Assembly (NCBI GenBank): GCA_023398375.1
Contig: JAEWSH010000084.1
Coordinates: forward strand, 407,632 to 471,631
DNA: 64,000 nt
From: Bacillota bacterium
Lineage (GTDB): Bacteria > Bacillota > Clostridia > Lachnospirales > Lachnospiraceae
Direction of reading: 5' to 3'
Shown piece after piece: positions 9,428-18,976 of this stretch (position 1 is the first letter of the stretch; every line of letters starts with the position of its first letter). Position numbers and translations under genes: made by a program. The notes under the pieces are model-generated. The model was not told the origin of the DNA. It saw nothing but the letters and a program-made list of their open reading frames with translations, and made no database searches.

Positions 9428-9456
9428 GAAAAATAGACCACAAAACTGCGGTCTAT
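9428..9456 (-). terminator. Attenuator-like terminator between rpmH and rnpA
   Basis: On the minus strand ATAGACCGCA (complement of 9447-9456) pairs with TGTGGTCTAT (complement of 9433-9442) as a 10-bp stem with one G-U pair and a short GTTT loop, followed by TTTTTCTC. It begins inside the rpmH stop codon. It should lower transcription into rnpA relative to the far more abundant ribosomal protein L34. Confidence 0.75.
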
Positions 9457-9587
9457 GCTGATAACTTCTTTCTTCCTTTTGCTCTTCTGGAAGCGATAAC
9501 TTTTCTTCCGCCTGGAGTACTCATTCTAGCTCTAAACCCATGAACTTTAGATCTTGATCTTTTTTTAGGTTGAAATGTCATTTTCAT
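9453..9587 (-). CDS. rpmH: 50S ribosomal protein L34
   Basis: A 44-residue, very basic protein with the invariant L34 sequence MTFQPKKRSRSKVHGFR, then MSTPGGRKVIASRRAKGRKKL and a short tail. The sequence starts MKMTFQP; the ATG at 9587 is preceded by GGAGGTG about ten bases upstream (complement of 9598-9604). It is a structural protein of the large ribosomal subunit. It is the first gene of the rpmH-rnpA-yidD-yidC-jag unit and is divergent from dnaA across oriC, the usual arrangement in Firmicutes. Confidence 0.98.
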   Translation of the reverse strand: MKMTFQPKKRSRSKVHGFRARMSTPGGRKVIASRRAKGRKKLSA

Positions 9588-9694
9588 GTACGATGCACCT
9601 CCTTCTTACTTAATACCTAATATCTATTATATAAGGTAAACGAATAATTTTTATATGGGGAATACTAGTCCCTGTGTCTGAAAATATCATTACG

Positions 9695-9723
9695 ATTATA
9701 TATAAAAAAAAGCAGAACGTCAA
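9695..9723 (-). promoter_or_regulatory. Sigma-A-type promoter of rpmH
   Basis: On the minus strand TTGACG (complement of 9718-9723) and TATAAT (complement of 9695-9700) are separated by 17 bases. This places the start of transcription near 9688, about 100 bases before the rpmH start codon. Confidence 0.75.
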
Positions 9724-9788
9724 GTAAATAAGGGCTTTTTAATCAATAAATTATATTTTCAAAATAAAATAAAAATAATTTTATATAA

Positions 9789-9834
9789 AAATTCTATATA
9801 TAGTAATTATATAATTAATAAATTCTATATATAG
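9789..9834. repeat. Direct AT-rich repeats in the origin region
   Basis: The 15-mer AAATTCTATATATAG occurs at 9789-9803 and again at 9820-9834, exactly 31 bases apart (about three helical turns), in a stretch almost without G or C (9740-9890). It is suited to be part of the duplex-unwinding element or a binding array of oriC. The role is inferred. Confidence 0.5.
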
Positions 9835-10120
9835 ACAATTATAAAATTATTAAAAAAATATTAAAGTAACATAATTCACTTTTTATAATTTACATAATAA
9901 TATCCACATTATGTGAATATCTTGTGTATAACTTCTTAAATGAATGTGAAAAAAAATAATTATGAATATTTTTAGTTCTATTTTTCAATGTGAATTATGT
10001 TTATAAAAAATAAGATAGTTATACACAATAAATAAATTTTGATATAAAAATATGTTAACTGATTTATATTTTTATTAACATAATGTGGATATTTACCAAT
10101 CTTCGTATTTTGAATTTCAA

Positions 10121-10149
10121 TTGATATTTTGAATTATTTAGTTTAATAT
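10121..10149 (+). promoter_or_regulatory. Probable dnaA promoter
   Basis: TTGATA at 10121-10126 and TAATAT at 10144-10149 are spaced by 17 bases, about 35 bases before the dnaA RBS (AAGGAG). A DnaA box at 10084-10092 lies just upstream. Confidence 0.6.
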
Positions 10150-10183
10150 AGAGTAGAGATATTTTTATGTAAGGAGAATTGAC

Positions 10184-11557
10184 ATGGATAATATAAATGT
10201 TATCAAAGAAAAATGGGAATTGATTAAAGATACATTGAGAAGAGAATATGATTTATCCGATATTTCCTATACAACCTGGGTATCTCCTTTAAAATTACAT
10301 AATGTTGAGAACGATGTTGTTACTATATTAATACCATCCGATCAGGCGCATGCTCTTAATTATATTTCTAATAAATACAAAAGCTATTTTCAAGTTACTA
10401 TAACTGAAATGTTTGACCATGATTATGATATTTCTTTTCTTTTAGAAAAAGACGCTAATAATAATATAGAAGGAAATGAATTAACGCAATCTGCAAAACC
10501 TGTTTATAATATAAATTATGAAAATGCTAATCTTAATCCAAAATACAAATTTGATACATTTGTAGTAGGAAAGAATAATACGTTTGCGCATTCTGCATCT
10601 CTTGCAGTAGCTGAATCCCCAGGAGAAGCATATAATCCTCTTTATCTATATGGAGGAGCTGGACTTGGCAAGACTCACTTAATGCATTCTATTGGACATT
10701 TCATATTAGAACAAAATTCTAATATGAAAGTAATCTATGTCACTTCCGAAGCTTTTACAAATGAAGTAATTGAATCTATTCGTAGTGGTAATAGTGCTGC
10801 AATGACAAAATTACGTGAGAAATATAGAACAGTTGACGTATTAATGATTGATGATATTCAATTTATTATAGGAAAAGAAAGTACGCAGGAAGAATTCTTT
10901 CATACTTTTAATGTACTTCATGCATCTGGTAAACAAATTATTCTGTCTTCTGATAAACCGCCAAAAGAGATGGAAACATTAGATGAACGTTTTCGTTCCA
11001 GATTCGAATGGGGTCTTATTGCAGATATCGGTGCTCCAGATTATGAAACCCGTATGGCAATTCTTCGTAAAAATGCTGAAATATATGAAAAAGATATTGA
11101 TGATGAAATTATTCAATATATTGCAACTAATATTAAATCTAATATTAGAGAATTAGAAGGTGCTTTCAATAAAGTAATAGCATTCTCAAAATTATATAAC
11201 AGAGAATTAAACATGTCTTTGGCAGAAGATGCCTTAAAAGATATTATTTATCCTGATAAATTAAAAGAAATAACACCTGCTTTAATAATAGAAGTAGTTG
11301 CTGAACATTTTGGAGTCGATAAAGACGATATTACTTCTAAAAAAAGAAATTCAGAATTTGTCATGCCTAGACAAATCGTAATGTATCTTTGCAGAGAATT
11401 AACAGATACTTCTCTTGTTAATATTGGTAAGATCCTTGGTAAAAAAGATCACACAACTGTTATGCATGGAATTAAAAAAGTAACAGAAGAATTAGGATCA
11501 AATGATGAACTTAAAAATAAAATTGAGATTATCAAAAAGAAGATTAATCCAACTTAA
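10184..11557 (+). CDS. dnaA: Chromosomal replication initiator DnaA
   Basis: AAA+ initiator that binds DnaA boxes and melts oriC. Domain I covers residues 1-80 (WELIKDTLRREYDLSDISYTTWV). A short linker follows. The AAA+ domain has Walker A GGAGLGKT at 157-164 and Walker B MIDDIQF at 221-227, plus an arginine-finger region (DERFRSRFEWGL). Domain IV carries the DnaA-box-binding signature GKKDHTTVMHGIKK near the C-terminus. At 457 residues it is normal length for Clostridia. RBS AAGGAG precedes the ATG. Confidence 0.99.
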   Translation: MDNINVIKEKWELIKDTLRREYDLSDISYTTWVSPLKLHNVENDVVTILIPSDQAHALNYISNKYKSYFQVTITEMFDHDYDISFLLEKDANNNIEGNELTQSAKPVYNINYENANLNPKYKFDTFVVGKNNTFAHSASLAVAESPGEAYNPLYLYGGAGLGKTHLMHSIGHFILEQNSNMKVIYVTSEAFTNEVIESIRSGNSAAMTKLREKYRTVDVLMIDDIQFIIGKESTQEEFFHTFNVLHASGKQIILSSDKPPKEMETLDERFRSRFEWGLIADIGAPDYETRMAILRKNAEIYEKDIDDEIIQYIATNIKSNIRELEGAFNKVIAFSKLYNRELNMSLAEDALKDIIYPDKLKEITPALIIEVVAEHFGVDKDDITSKKRNSEFVMPRQIVMYLCRELTDTSLVNIGKILGKKDHTTVMHGIKKVTEELGSNDELKNKIEIIKKKINPT

Positions 11558-11872
11558 ATTATAATTATTAATACTAATAGTTATCACCATATGATTGTTA
11601 ATAATTTGTGATTTGTATGTTTATTTCTTTTCGTTCATAATTTTATGTTTTTATCTTAATTTATATTCATGTGAATAACTCATAAAAACTTTTAAGTTAT
11701 TCCTTTATTTTAAACAAGATATTCATTCCAATTTTTCCTCATAAATAGTATAATAGGAGTGGTTATTCACATTTCCACAACCATTATTATTAATACTACT
11801 TAATTATTTATATATATTAAGGATTTGCTACATTAATTTTTTACATAAATTTTTGAAGGGAGTTATACACAA
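11558..11872. other. oriC downstream part / dnaN control region with DnaA boxes
   Basis: This 315-base gene-free stretch between dnaA and dnaN holds a second group of DnaA boxes: TGTGAATAA at 11670-11678, TTATTCACA at 11763-11771, a weaker ATTTCCACA at 11771-11779, and TTATACACA at 11863-11871. The last box fills the space between the dnaN RBS (GAAGGGA) and its ATG at 11873. A TATAAT at 11749-11754 with a poor -35 (TTCCAA, 17-base spacing) is a candidate dnaN promoter. Boxes on both sides of dnaA indicate a bipartite origin of the Bacillus type. Confidence 0.75.
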
Positions 11873-12982
11873 ATGAAATTAGTATGTTCTAAATCAAATC
11901 TTTTAAACGGAGTTCAAATTGTTTCAAAGGCTGTTCCAAGTAAAACAACGATGTCTATCTTAGAATGTATATTAATTAATGCATCTCAGGGAGAAATCAA
12001 ATTAACTGCTAATGATATGGAACTTGGTATTGAAACAAAAATAGAAGGAGAGATTTTAGAAAAAGGTATTATAGCATTAGATGCTAAAATCTTTTTAGAA
12101 ATTGTTAGAAAACTTCCTGATAGTAATATTACAATTGAAACTGATAGTAGTTTAAAAACAGTAATTACCTGTGAAAAGGCAAAATTTAATATTATAGGAA
12201 AATCAGGAGAAGATTTTTCTTATCTCCCGGTAATAGAAAAAAATGATTCTATTATTCTTTCTCAATTTACTTTGAAAGAGGTTGTCAGACAAACTATTTT
12301 TTCTATTGCTGATAATGATAATAATAAATTGATGACTGGCGAGTTATTTGAGATTCATGAAGATCTATTAAAAGTTGTATCATTGGATGGACATAGAATA
12401 TCAATCAGAAATATTAAATTAAAAAATAGTTATGCAGATAAAAAAGTAGTCGTACCGGGTAAGACTCTGAATGAAGTGAGTAAGATATTATCAGGTGACA
12501 CTGATAAAGATATTCATATTTTCTTTACAGACAAGCATATTGTATTTGAATTTGAAAATACAACGGTCGTATCCAGATTAATTGAAGGTGAATATTTTAA
12601 AATTGATCAGATGTTGTCAAATGATTATGAAACAAAAGTAAAAATAAATAAAAAAGAATTATTAAATTGTATTGATAGAGCAACACTTCTTGTAAAAGAA
12701 GGGGATAAGAAACCAATTATTATATCTATCGGTGATAATTCAATGGAATTAAAAATTAATTCTACAGTTGGTAGTATGAATGAAGATATTGATATTACAA
12801 AACAAGGAAAAGATCTTATGATTGGATTTAATCCAAAATTCTTAATTGATGCATTGAAAGTAATTGATGACGAGGAAGTAGATTTGTATTTTGTAAATCC
12901 TAAAGCACCTTGCTTTATTAGAGATGTAGAAGAAAAATATATTTATCTTGTACTGCCTGTTAATTTTACAACAGTTAGTTAA
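11873..12982 (+). CDS. dnaN: DNA polymerase III sliding clamp (beta subunit)
   Basis: Ring-shaped processivity clamp for the replicative polymerase. The 369-residue protein starts MKLVCSKSNLLNGVQIVSKAVPSKTTM and ends with the typical LVLPVNF-type peptide-binding-pocket strand. The three-domain clamp pattern is recognisable, including EGDKKPIIISIGDNSMELK and PKFLIDALKVIDDEEV. It is the second gene of the origin cluster with its own control region containing DnaA boxes. Confidence 0.98.
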   Translation: MKLVCSKSNLLNGVQIVSKAVPSKTTMSILECILINASQGEIKLTANDMELGIETKIEGEILEKGIIALDAKIFLEIVRKLPDSNITIETDSSLKTVITCEKAKFNIIGKSGEDFSYLPVIEKNDSIILSQFTLKEVVRQTIFSIADNDNNKLMTGELFEIHEDLLKVVSLDGHRISIRNIKLKNSYADKKVVVPGKTLNEVSKILSGDTDKDIHIFFTDKHIVFEFENTTVVSRLIEGEYFKIDQMLSNDYETKVKINKKELLNCIDRATLLVKEGDKKPIIISIGDNSMELKINSTVGSMNEDIDITKQGKDLMIGFNPKFLIDALKVIDDEEVDLYFVNPKAPCFIRDVEEKYIYLVLPVNFTTVS

Positions 12983-13025
12983 AATATAGTATTATAAAAA
13001 TTTTCTCCGCAGAGAGAGGTATTCC

Positions 13026-13235
13026 ATGGAAGAAATCAGATTAAGAGATGAATATATAAAATTGGGTCAGGTGTTAAAAGCTGCTGGTCTTGTTGAATCA
13101 GGAGTTGATGCAAAATTTGTAATACAAGATGGTCTTGTTAAAGTAAATGGACAAGTCGATACACAGCGTGGAAAAAAATTATATGAAGGTGATATTGTAG
13201 AATTTAAGAATTCACAGATTAAAATAGTGAAATAA
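13026..13235 (+). CDS. yaaA: S4-domain RNA-binding protein YaaA (RlbA-like)
   Basis: A 69-residue S4 domain: IKLGQVLKAAGLVESGVDAK, then VIQDGLVKVNGQVDTQRGKKLYEGDIVEF. Small proteins of this type lie between dnaN and recF in many Firmicutes and are thought to act in ribosome assembly or RNA binding. RBS GAGAGAGG precedes the ATG. It is part of the dnaN-yaaA-recF-gyrB-gyrA run. Confidence 0.9.
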   Translation: MEEIRLRDEYIKLGQVLKAAGLVESGVDAKFVIQDGLVKVNGQVDTQRGKKLYEGDIVEFKNSQIKIVK

Positions 13236-13271
13236 TGTTGATGATAAATAGTAAAGTTATTAGGTGTAAAT

Positions 13272-14357
13272 ATGATTATTAAATCATTAGAATTAGAGAA
13301 TTTCAGAAATTATGATTCACTGAAAATTGAGTTCAGTAGTGGAACTAATATTTTATATGGTGATAATGCACAAGGTAAAACAAATATTCTGGAAGCGATT
13401 TTTCTTTCTTCTACTACAAAATCCCATAAAGGCAGTAAAGACAAAGAGATTGTAAATTTTAATCAGGAAGAAGCACATATAAGGACCTATATTGTAAAGG
13501 ATGGTTTTGATGAAAAAATAGATATGCATTTACGAAAAAGTAAGTCAAAAGGGATTGCTATTAATAATCAAAAGATTAAAAAAGCTGCTGATTTGCTTGG
13601 TTTGTTAAATGTAGTTCTTTTTTCTCCTGAAGATCTAAGTATTATAAAAAATGGTCCATCAGATCGTCGTCGGTTCGTTGATATGGAACTTTGTCAATTA
13701 GATAAATTTTATTTATATAACTTAAACAGTTATAATAAGATTGTAAATCAAAGAAATAAATTATTAAAGGATCTTTCTATGAATCCTGAATTGAAAGAAA
13801 CAATTCATATTTGGGATTCCCAATTAGTATCTTTTGGAAATCAGATTATAGATAGAAGAAACAATTTTGTTGATCAATTAAATGATATTATTCTTAATAT
13901 ACATAAAAAATTATCGGGAGATAAAGAAGAATTAGTAATAAAATATGAACCTGATGTTTTAAAAGAAGAATTTGAAAAAAAGCTGAGGTTAAATCTATTT
14001 AGGGATATTAAATTAAAACAGACAACGGTTGGACCTCATAGAGATGATTTTTCTTTTAAAATTGGTAATATTGATATTAGAAAATACGGTTCTCAAGGAC
14101 AACAGCGGACTGCTGCTCTCTCATTAAAATTATCAGAAATTGAGATAGTAAAAAAAATAACAAAAGATACACCTGTTTTATTGTTGGATGATGTATTATC
14201 AGAGTTAGATAATAACAGACAAAATTATTTGTTAAATAGTATTGGTAATATTCAAACGATAATTACATGTACTGGTCTGGATGAATTTGTGAATAATCGT
14301 TTTGAAATAAATAAGGTATTTAAAGTTATAGATGGTACAGTAAATTATGATAACTAG
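13272..14357 (+). CDS. recF: DNA replication/repair ATPase RecF
   Basis: SMC-like ABC ATPase that helps load RecA on gapped DNA. The N-terminal LENFRNY motif is followed by Walker A GDNAQGKT at 30-37. A YGSQGQQRTAALSLKL signature and LLLDDVLSELD Walker B lie near the C-terminus. At 361 residues it is normal. AGGTG lies eight bases before the ATG; it is placed between yaaA and gyrB as usual. Confidence 0.98.
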   Translation: MIIKSLELENFRNYDSLKIEFSSGTNILYGDNAQGKTNILEAIFLSSTTKSHKGSKDKEIVNFNQEEAHIRTYIVKDGFDEKIDMHLRKSKSKGIAINNQKIKKAADLLGLLNVVLFSPEDLSIIKNGPSDRRRFVDMELCQLDKFYLYNLNSYNKIVNQRNKLLKDLSMNPELKETIHIWDSQLVSFGNQIIDRRNNFVDQLNDIILNIHKKLSGDKEELVIKYEPDVLKEEFEKKLRLNLFRDIKLKQTTVGPHRDDFSFKIGNIDIRKYGSQGQQRTAALSLKLSEIEIVKKITKDTPVLLLDDVLSELDNNRQNYLLNSIGNIQTIITCTGLDEFVNNRFEINKVFKVIDGTVNYDN

Positions 14358-14408
14358 CTAATTTATATAAAGAGGGTAGTTTTTGTATTAAAAATTAGGA
14401 GGCTTAAA

Positions 14409-16325
14409 ATGAGTGCTGAATACGGAGCAGATCAGATTCAGATATTGGAAGGACTTGAGGCTGTTAGAAAAAGACCGGGTATGTATATAGGAAGTACTTC
14501 TGTCAGGGGTTTGCATCACCTGGTATATGAAATTGTTGATAATTCAGTGGATGAAGCATTAGCAGGATATTGTTCAGAAATTCAGGTTTTTATTAATAAG
14601 GGAAATTCAATTACAGTTATTGATAATGGACGTGGTATTCCAATTGGTATTAATCATAAAGCAGGTATTCCGGCAGTTGAAGTTGTATTTACAATTCTGC
14701 ATGCAGGCGGAAAGTTTGGTGGTGGAGGATATAAAGTATCAGGAGGACTTCATGGAGTAGGTGCTTCTGTTGTTAATGCATTATCGACCTGGCTTGAAGT
14801 TGAGATATGTGCAGAAGGAAAAATTTATAAACAACGTTATGAAAGAGGACATGTTATATATCCTCTTAAAGTCGCAGGTGAATGTGAATTAGAAAAATCT
14901 GGAACAAAGGTCACTTTTCAACCAGATGATACTATTTTTGAAGAAACAGAATATGATTTTGATATTTTGAAACAAAGGCTTCGTGAAATGGCTTTTTTGA
15001 CTAAGAATCTTAAGATTGTACTTACAGATGATCGTTTGGAAGAGCCGCATGTAAAAGATTTTCATTATGAAGGTGGAATTAAAGAATTTGTAACTTATTT
15101 AAATAAAAGTAAAACGGCTATCTACGATGATATTTTATATTTTGAAGGAACTAAAGATAATGTATATGTAGAAGTAGCTATGCAGCATAATGATTCTTAT
15201 ACTGAAAGTTCTTATAGTTTTGTTAATAATATTAATACACCTGAAGGTGGTACACATCTTGCAGGTTTTCGTAATGCTCTTACAAAGACATTTAATGATT
15301 ACGCTAGAAGTGTAAAATTATTAAAGGATAATGAGGCAAATCTTTCAGGTGAAGATATCCGTGAAGGTCTTACTGCAATTGTAAGTATTAAAATTGAAGA
15401 TCCGCAATTTGAAGGTCAGACAAAACAAAAATTAGGTAACTCTGAAGCGAGAGGTGCTGTAGATGGCATTGTAAGTGAACAGCTTACTTATTTTTTAGAG
15501 CAGAATCCAAGTATTGCAAAATTAGTTTGTGAAAAATCAATATTAGCACAAAGAGCAAGAGACGCCGCAAGAAAAGCAAGAGATCTTACAAGAAGAAAAA
15601 CAGCTCTTGAAGGAATGTCACTTCCAGGAAAATTAGCAGATTGTTCAGATAAAAATCCTAAAAATTGTGAGATCTATATTGTCGAAGGTGATTCAGCCGG
15701 TGGTAGTGCTAAAACAGCCAGAAGCAGAAGTACACAGGCTATTTTACCTCTTCGCGGTAAAATACTGAATGTGGAAAAAGCAAGGTTAGATAAAATATTT
15801 GGTAATGCTGAAATAAAAGCAATGATTACAGCATTTGGAACAGGCATACATGATGATTTTGATATATCAAAATTAAGATATCACAAAATTATTATTATGA
15901 CTGATGCCGATGTAGATGGTGCTCATATCAGTACTTTATTATTGACATTCATTTATCGTTTTATGCCGGATTTAATTAAGAATGGATATGTTTATTTAGC
16001 ACAGCCACCTCTTTATAAATTAGAGAAGAATAAAAAAGTATGGTATGCATACAGTGATGAAGAATTAAGTAATATTTTAGTTGAAATCGGAAGAGATCAA
16101 AATAATAAAATACAACGGTATAAAGGTCTTGGCGAAATGGATGCTGAGCAATTATGGGAGACAACTATGGATCCTGAAAGAAGAATTCTTCTCCGTGTTA
16201 CCATGGATAATGAATCTGAATCAGAAACAGATCTCACTTTTACAACATTAATGGGAGATAAAGTAGAACCACGTCGTGAATTTATAGAAGAAAATGCGAA
16301 ATATGTTAGAAATTTAGACGTATAG
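14409..16325 (+). CDS. gyrB: DNA gyrase subunit B
   Basis: ATPase subunit of gyrase. The GHKL domain opens with GLEAVRKRPGMYIG, then EIVDNSVDEA, DNGRGIP and GGLHGVGASVVNALS. The transducer domain and TOPRIM domain follow, the latter with YIVEGDSAGG (catalytic E426) and TDADVDGAHI. The C-terminal QRYKGLGEMDAEQLWETTMDP motif completes the protein. At 638 residues it is the usual Gram-positive length. RBS AGGAGG is at 14397-14402. It supplies ATP hydrolysis for negative supercoiling by GyrA2B2. Confidence 0.99.
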   Translation: MSAEYGADQIQILEGLEAVRKRPGMYIGSTSVRGLHHLVYEIVDNSVDEALAGYCSEIQVFINKGNSITVIDNGRGIPIGINHKAGIPAVEVVFTILHAGGKFGGGGYKVSGGLHGVGASVVNALSTWLEVEICAEGKIYKQRYERGHVIYPLKVAGECELEKSGTKVTFQPDDTIFEETEYDFDILKQRLREMAFLTKNLKIVLTDDRLEEPHVKDFHYEGGIKEFVTYLNKSKTAIYDDILYFEGTKDNVYVEVAMQHNDSYTESSYSFVNNINTPEGGTHLAGFRNALTKTFNDYARSVKLLKDNEANLSGEDIREGLTAIVSIKIEDPQFEGQTKQKLGNSEARGAVDGIVSEQLTYFLEQNPSIAKLVCEKSILAQRARDAARKARDLTRRKTALEGMSLPGKLADCSDKNPKNCEIYIVEGDSAGGSAKTARSRSTQAILPLRGKILNVEKARLDKIFGNAEIKAMITAFGTGIHDDFDISKLRYHKIIIMTDADVDGAHISTLLLTFIYRFMPDLIKNGYVYLAQPPLYKLEKNKKVWYAYSDEELSNILVEIGRDQNNKIQRYKGLGEMDAEQLWETTMDPERRILLRVTMDNESESETDLTFTTLMGDKVEPRREFIEENAKYVRNLDV

Positions 16326-16392
16326 GTAAAAGATTAATAAAATATCTTAATCCTTGGTTAAAAACTGTTAAAGCAGTAAGGAAGGTTAAAAA

Positions 16393-18960
16393 ATGGAAGA
16401 TAATATCTTTGATAAAATTCATGAAGTTGATTTAAAGAAAACCATGGAAAGTTCCTACATTGATTATGCAATGAGTGTTATTGCATCACGTGCATTACCA
16501 GATATACGTGATGGTTTAAAACCAGTTCAACGTAGAGTTCTTTATTCTATGATTGAATTAAATAATGGTCCTGACAAGCCTCATAGAAAATGTGCTCGTA
16601 TTGTTGGAGATACTATGGGTAAATATCATCCTCATGGCGATAGTTCTATTTATGGTGCATTGGTAAATATGGCACAGGAATGGTCTACAAGATATCCATT
16701 AGTTGATGGTCATGGTAATTTTGGTTCTGTAGATGGTGATGGTGCAGCTGCCATGCGTTATACAGAAGCAAGACTTTCTAAGATTTCTATGGAAATGTTA
16801 GCAGATATTAATAAAGATACTGTTGATTTTATACCAAACTTTGATGAAACAGAAAAAGAGCCTGCTGTACTACCTAGCAGATATCCAAATCTTTTAGTAA
16901 ATGGTACTACTGGTATTGCTGTAGGTATGGCAACTAATATTCCACCTCATAACTTACGTGAAGTAATTAATGCTGTTATTAAAATGATTAATAATCGGAT
17001 CGAAGAAGATAGAGAAACAGATATTGAAGAGATTCTTACTATTGTGAAAGGACCTGATTTTCCGACAGGTGGTATTATTTTAGGAACCAGAGGAATTGAT
17101 GAAGCATATAGGACTGGACGTGGTAAAGTCAAAGTTCGTGGTGTAACAGATATTGAAACAATGGCAAATGGTAAATCCCGTATTATTATTACAGAGTTAC
17201 CTTATATGGTTAATAAAGCAAGGTTAATTGAAAAAATTGCTGAATTAGTTCGAGATAAAAAAATTGATGGGATTACAGATCTTCGTGATGAATCAGATAG
17301 AGAAGGTATGCGTGTTGTTGTAGAATTACGTCGTGATGCAAATGCAAATGTAATCATGAATTTATTATATAAACATACCCAGTTACAGGATACTTTTGGA
17401 GTCATTATGCTGGCTCTTGTTAATAATGAGCCGAGAATATTAAATATTCATGATATGTTAAAGTATTACATCAGGCACCAAGAAGATGTCGTGACCAGAA
17501 GAACTAAATACGATTTAAATAAAGCGGAAGAAAGAGATCATATTTTACAAGGTTTGTTGATTGCTCTTGACAATATTGATGAAGTAATCAGAATTATCAG
17601 AGGAAGTAAGACTGTACAGATTGCAAAAGATGAATTGATTGCATGTTTTGGATTAACAGATATTCAGGCACAGGCAATTGTTGATATGCGTCTTCGTGCT
17701 TTAACTGGTCTGGAAAGAGAAAAGCTGGAAAATGAGCACAAAGAATTATTAGCAAGGATAGCAGAATTAAAAGCTATTTTAGCAGATGAAAAATTACTTC
17801 TTGGAGTAATTAAAAAAGAAATTACTGTTATTTTAGAAAAATATGGTGATGAAAGAAGAAGTATCATTGGATTTGATGAATATGATATTTCTATGGAAGA
17901 TTTAATTCCAAGAGATAATACAGTAATTGCTATGACAAGATTAGGATATATCAAACGTATGACGATTGATAATTTTAAGAGTCAGAACAGAGGTGGTAAA
18001 GGAATTAAAGGAATGCAGACAATTGAAGAAGATTTTATAGAAGATCTTCTTATGACTACTACACATCATTATATTAATTTCTTTACTAATTTTGGTCGTG
18101 TATATAGGCTGAAAGCTTATGAAATTCCAGAAGCCAGCCGTACTGCAAGAGGTACTGCTATTATTAATCTTCTTCAATTAAATCCGGGTGAAAAGATATC
18201 GGCTATTATTCCTTTAAAAGATTATGAAGAAGATAGAAATTTATTTATGGTTACAAGAAAGGGCATTGTTAAGAAGACATCATTAGTGGAATACAGTAAT
18301 GTTCGCAAAAATGGTCTTGCAGCAATTAATCTTCGGGAAGATGATGAATTAATTGAAGTTAAAACAACTGATAAAGAGACTTTGATTTATCTTGTAACAA
18401 AACATGGTATGTGTATTTGTTTTAAAGAAACAGATGTAAGAGCAACCGGCAGAGCATCTATGGGTGTTATTGGTATGAATCTTGGGGATAGAGATGAAAT
18501 AATTGGAATGCAATTAGATCATCAGGGTGACTCTCTTTTAATTGTTTCTGAAAATGGTATGGGTAAACGTACTTATTTAGAGGAATTTACCGTACAAAAA
18601 CGTGGTGGTAAAGGTGTAAAATGTTATAAGATCACAGAAAAAACAGGTTATGTGGTTGGAGTAAAAGCTGTTACAAATGATCATGAGATTATGATGATTA
18701 CATCTGAGGGAATTATTATTCAGCTTCGAATGGAAGATATTTCAACTTTAGGCAGAATTACTTCTGGTGTCAAAATGATTAATCTCGATTCAAATGTAAA
18801 AGTAGCACAAATTGCAAAAGTCAGGGAAAAAGTATCTGATGGAAATCATGAATTTGATAATGTAGAAGATGCTATGGAAGATATTCCTAAAGAAGAAAAA
18901 TTTGTAAATATGCCAAATGATGATGAAGTAACACTTCCAATTGAAAAGGAAGATGAATAA
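16393..18960 (+). CDS. gyrA: DNA gyrase subunit A
   Basis: Breakage-reunion subunit: the winged-helix domain carries catalytic Y123 (AMRYTEA), followed by the coiled-coil/tower region and six C-terminal beta-pinwheel blades with a gyrase box (QNRGGKGIKG). An acidic tail ends the protein. The quinolone-determining stretch reads HPHGDSSIYGALV: the hot-spot serine is S84, while the position equivalent to E. coli D87 is glycine (G88). It follows gyrB by 67 bases with RBS AAGGAAGG and ends the dnaN-gyrA run before a long hairpin. Confidence 0.99.
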   Translation: MEDNIFDKIHEVDLKKTMESSYIDYAMSVIASRALPDIRDGLKPVQRRVLYSMIELNNGPDKPHRKCARIVGDTMGKYHPHGDSSIYGALVNMAQEWSTRYPLVDGHGNFGSVDGDGAAAMRYTEARLSKISMEMLADINKDTVDFIPNFDETEKEPAVLPSRYPNLLVNGTTGIAVGMATNIPPHNLREVINAVIKMINNRIEEDRETDIEEILTIVKGPDFPTGGIILGTRGIDEAYRTGRGKVKVRGVTDIETMANGKSRIIITELPYMVNKARLIEKIAELVRDKKIDGITDLRDESDREGMRVVVELRRDANANVIMNLLYKHTQLQDTFGVIMLALVNNEPRILNIHDMLKYYIRHQEDVVTRRTKYDLNKAEERDHILQGLLIALDNIDEVIRIIRGSKTVQIAKDELIACFGLTDIQAQAIVDMRLRALTGLEREKLENEHKELLARIAELKAILADEKLLLGVIKKEITVILEKYGDERRSIIGFDEYDISMEDLIPRDNTVIAMTRLGYIKRMTIDNFKSQNRGGKGIKGMQTIEEDFIEDLLMTTTHHYINFFTNFGRVYRLKAYEIPEASRTARGTAIINLLQLNPGEKISAIIPLKDYEEDRNLFMVTRKGIVKKTSLVEYSNVRKNGLAAINLREDDELIEVKTTDKETLIYLVTKHGMCICFKETDVRATGRASMGVIGMNLGDRDEIIGMQLDHQGDSLLIVSENGMGKRTYLEEFTVQKRGGKGVKCYKITEKTGYVVGVKAVTNDHEIMMITSEGIIIQLRMEDISTLGRITSGVKMINLDSNVKVAQIAKVREKVSDGNHEFDNVEDAMEDIPKEEKFVNMPNDDEVTLPIEKEDE

Positions 18961-18976
18961 AAATCAAATATTAAAA

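Larger units (their letters stand above)
9640..10120. other. Chromosomal replication origin, upstream part (oriC between rpmH and dnaA)
   Basis: The roughly 600-base gene-free stretch between rpmH and dnaA is extremely AT-rich and holds a cluster of DnaA boxes (consensus TTATCCACA). ATATCCACA is at 9900-9908 and TGTGAATAT at 9912-9920. TGTGTATAA is at 9923-9931, TTATACACA at 10019-10027 and TGTGGATAT at 10084-10092. Four match 8 of 9 bases; the second matches 7. The location next to dnaA and rpmH is the standard Firmicute origin site. The unwinding element is probably the 9740-9890 AT-only segment. The last box lies about 30 bases before the dnaA -35 element, consistent with dnaA autoregulation. 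Confidence 0.88.
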
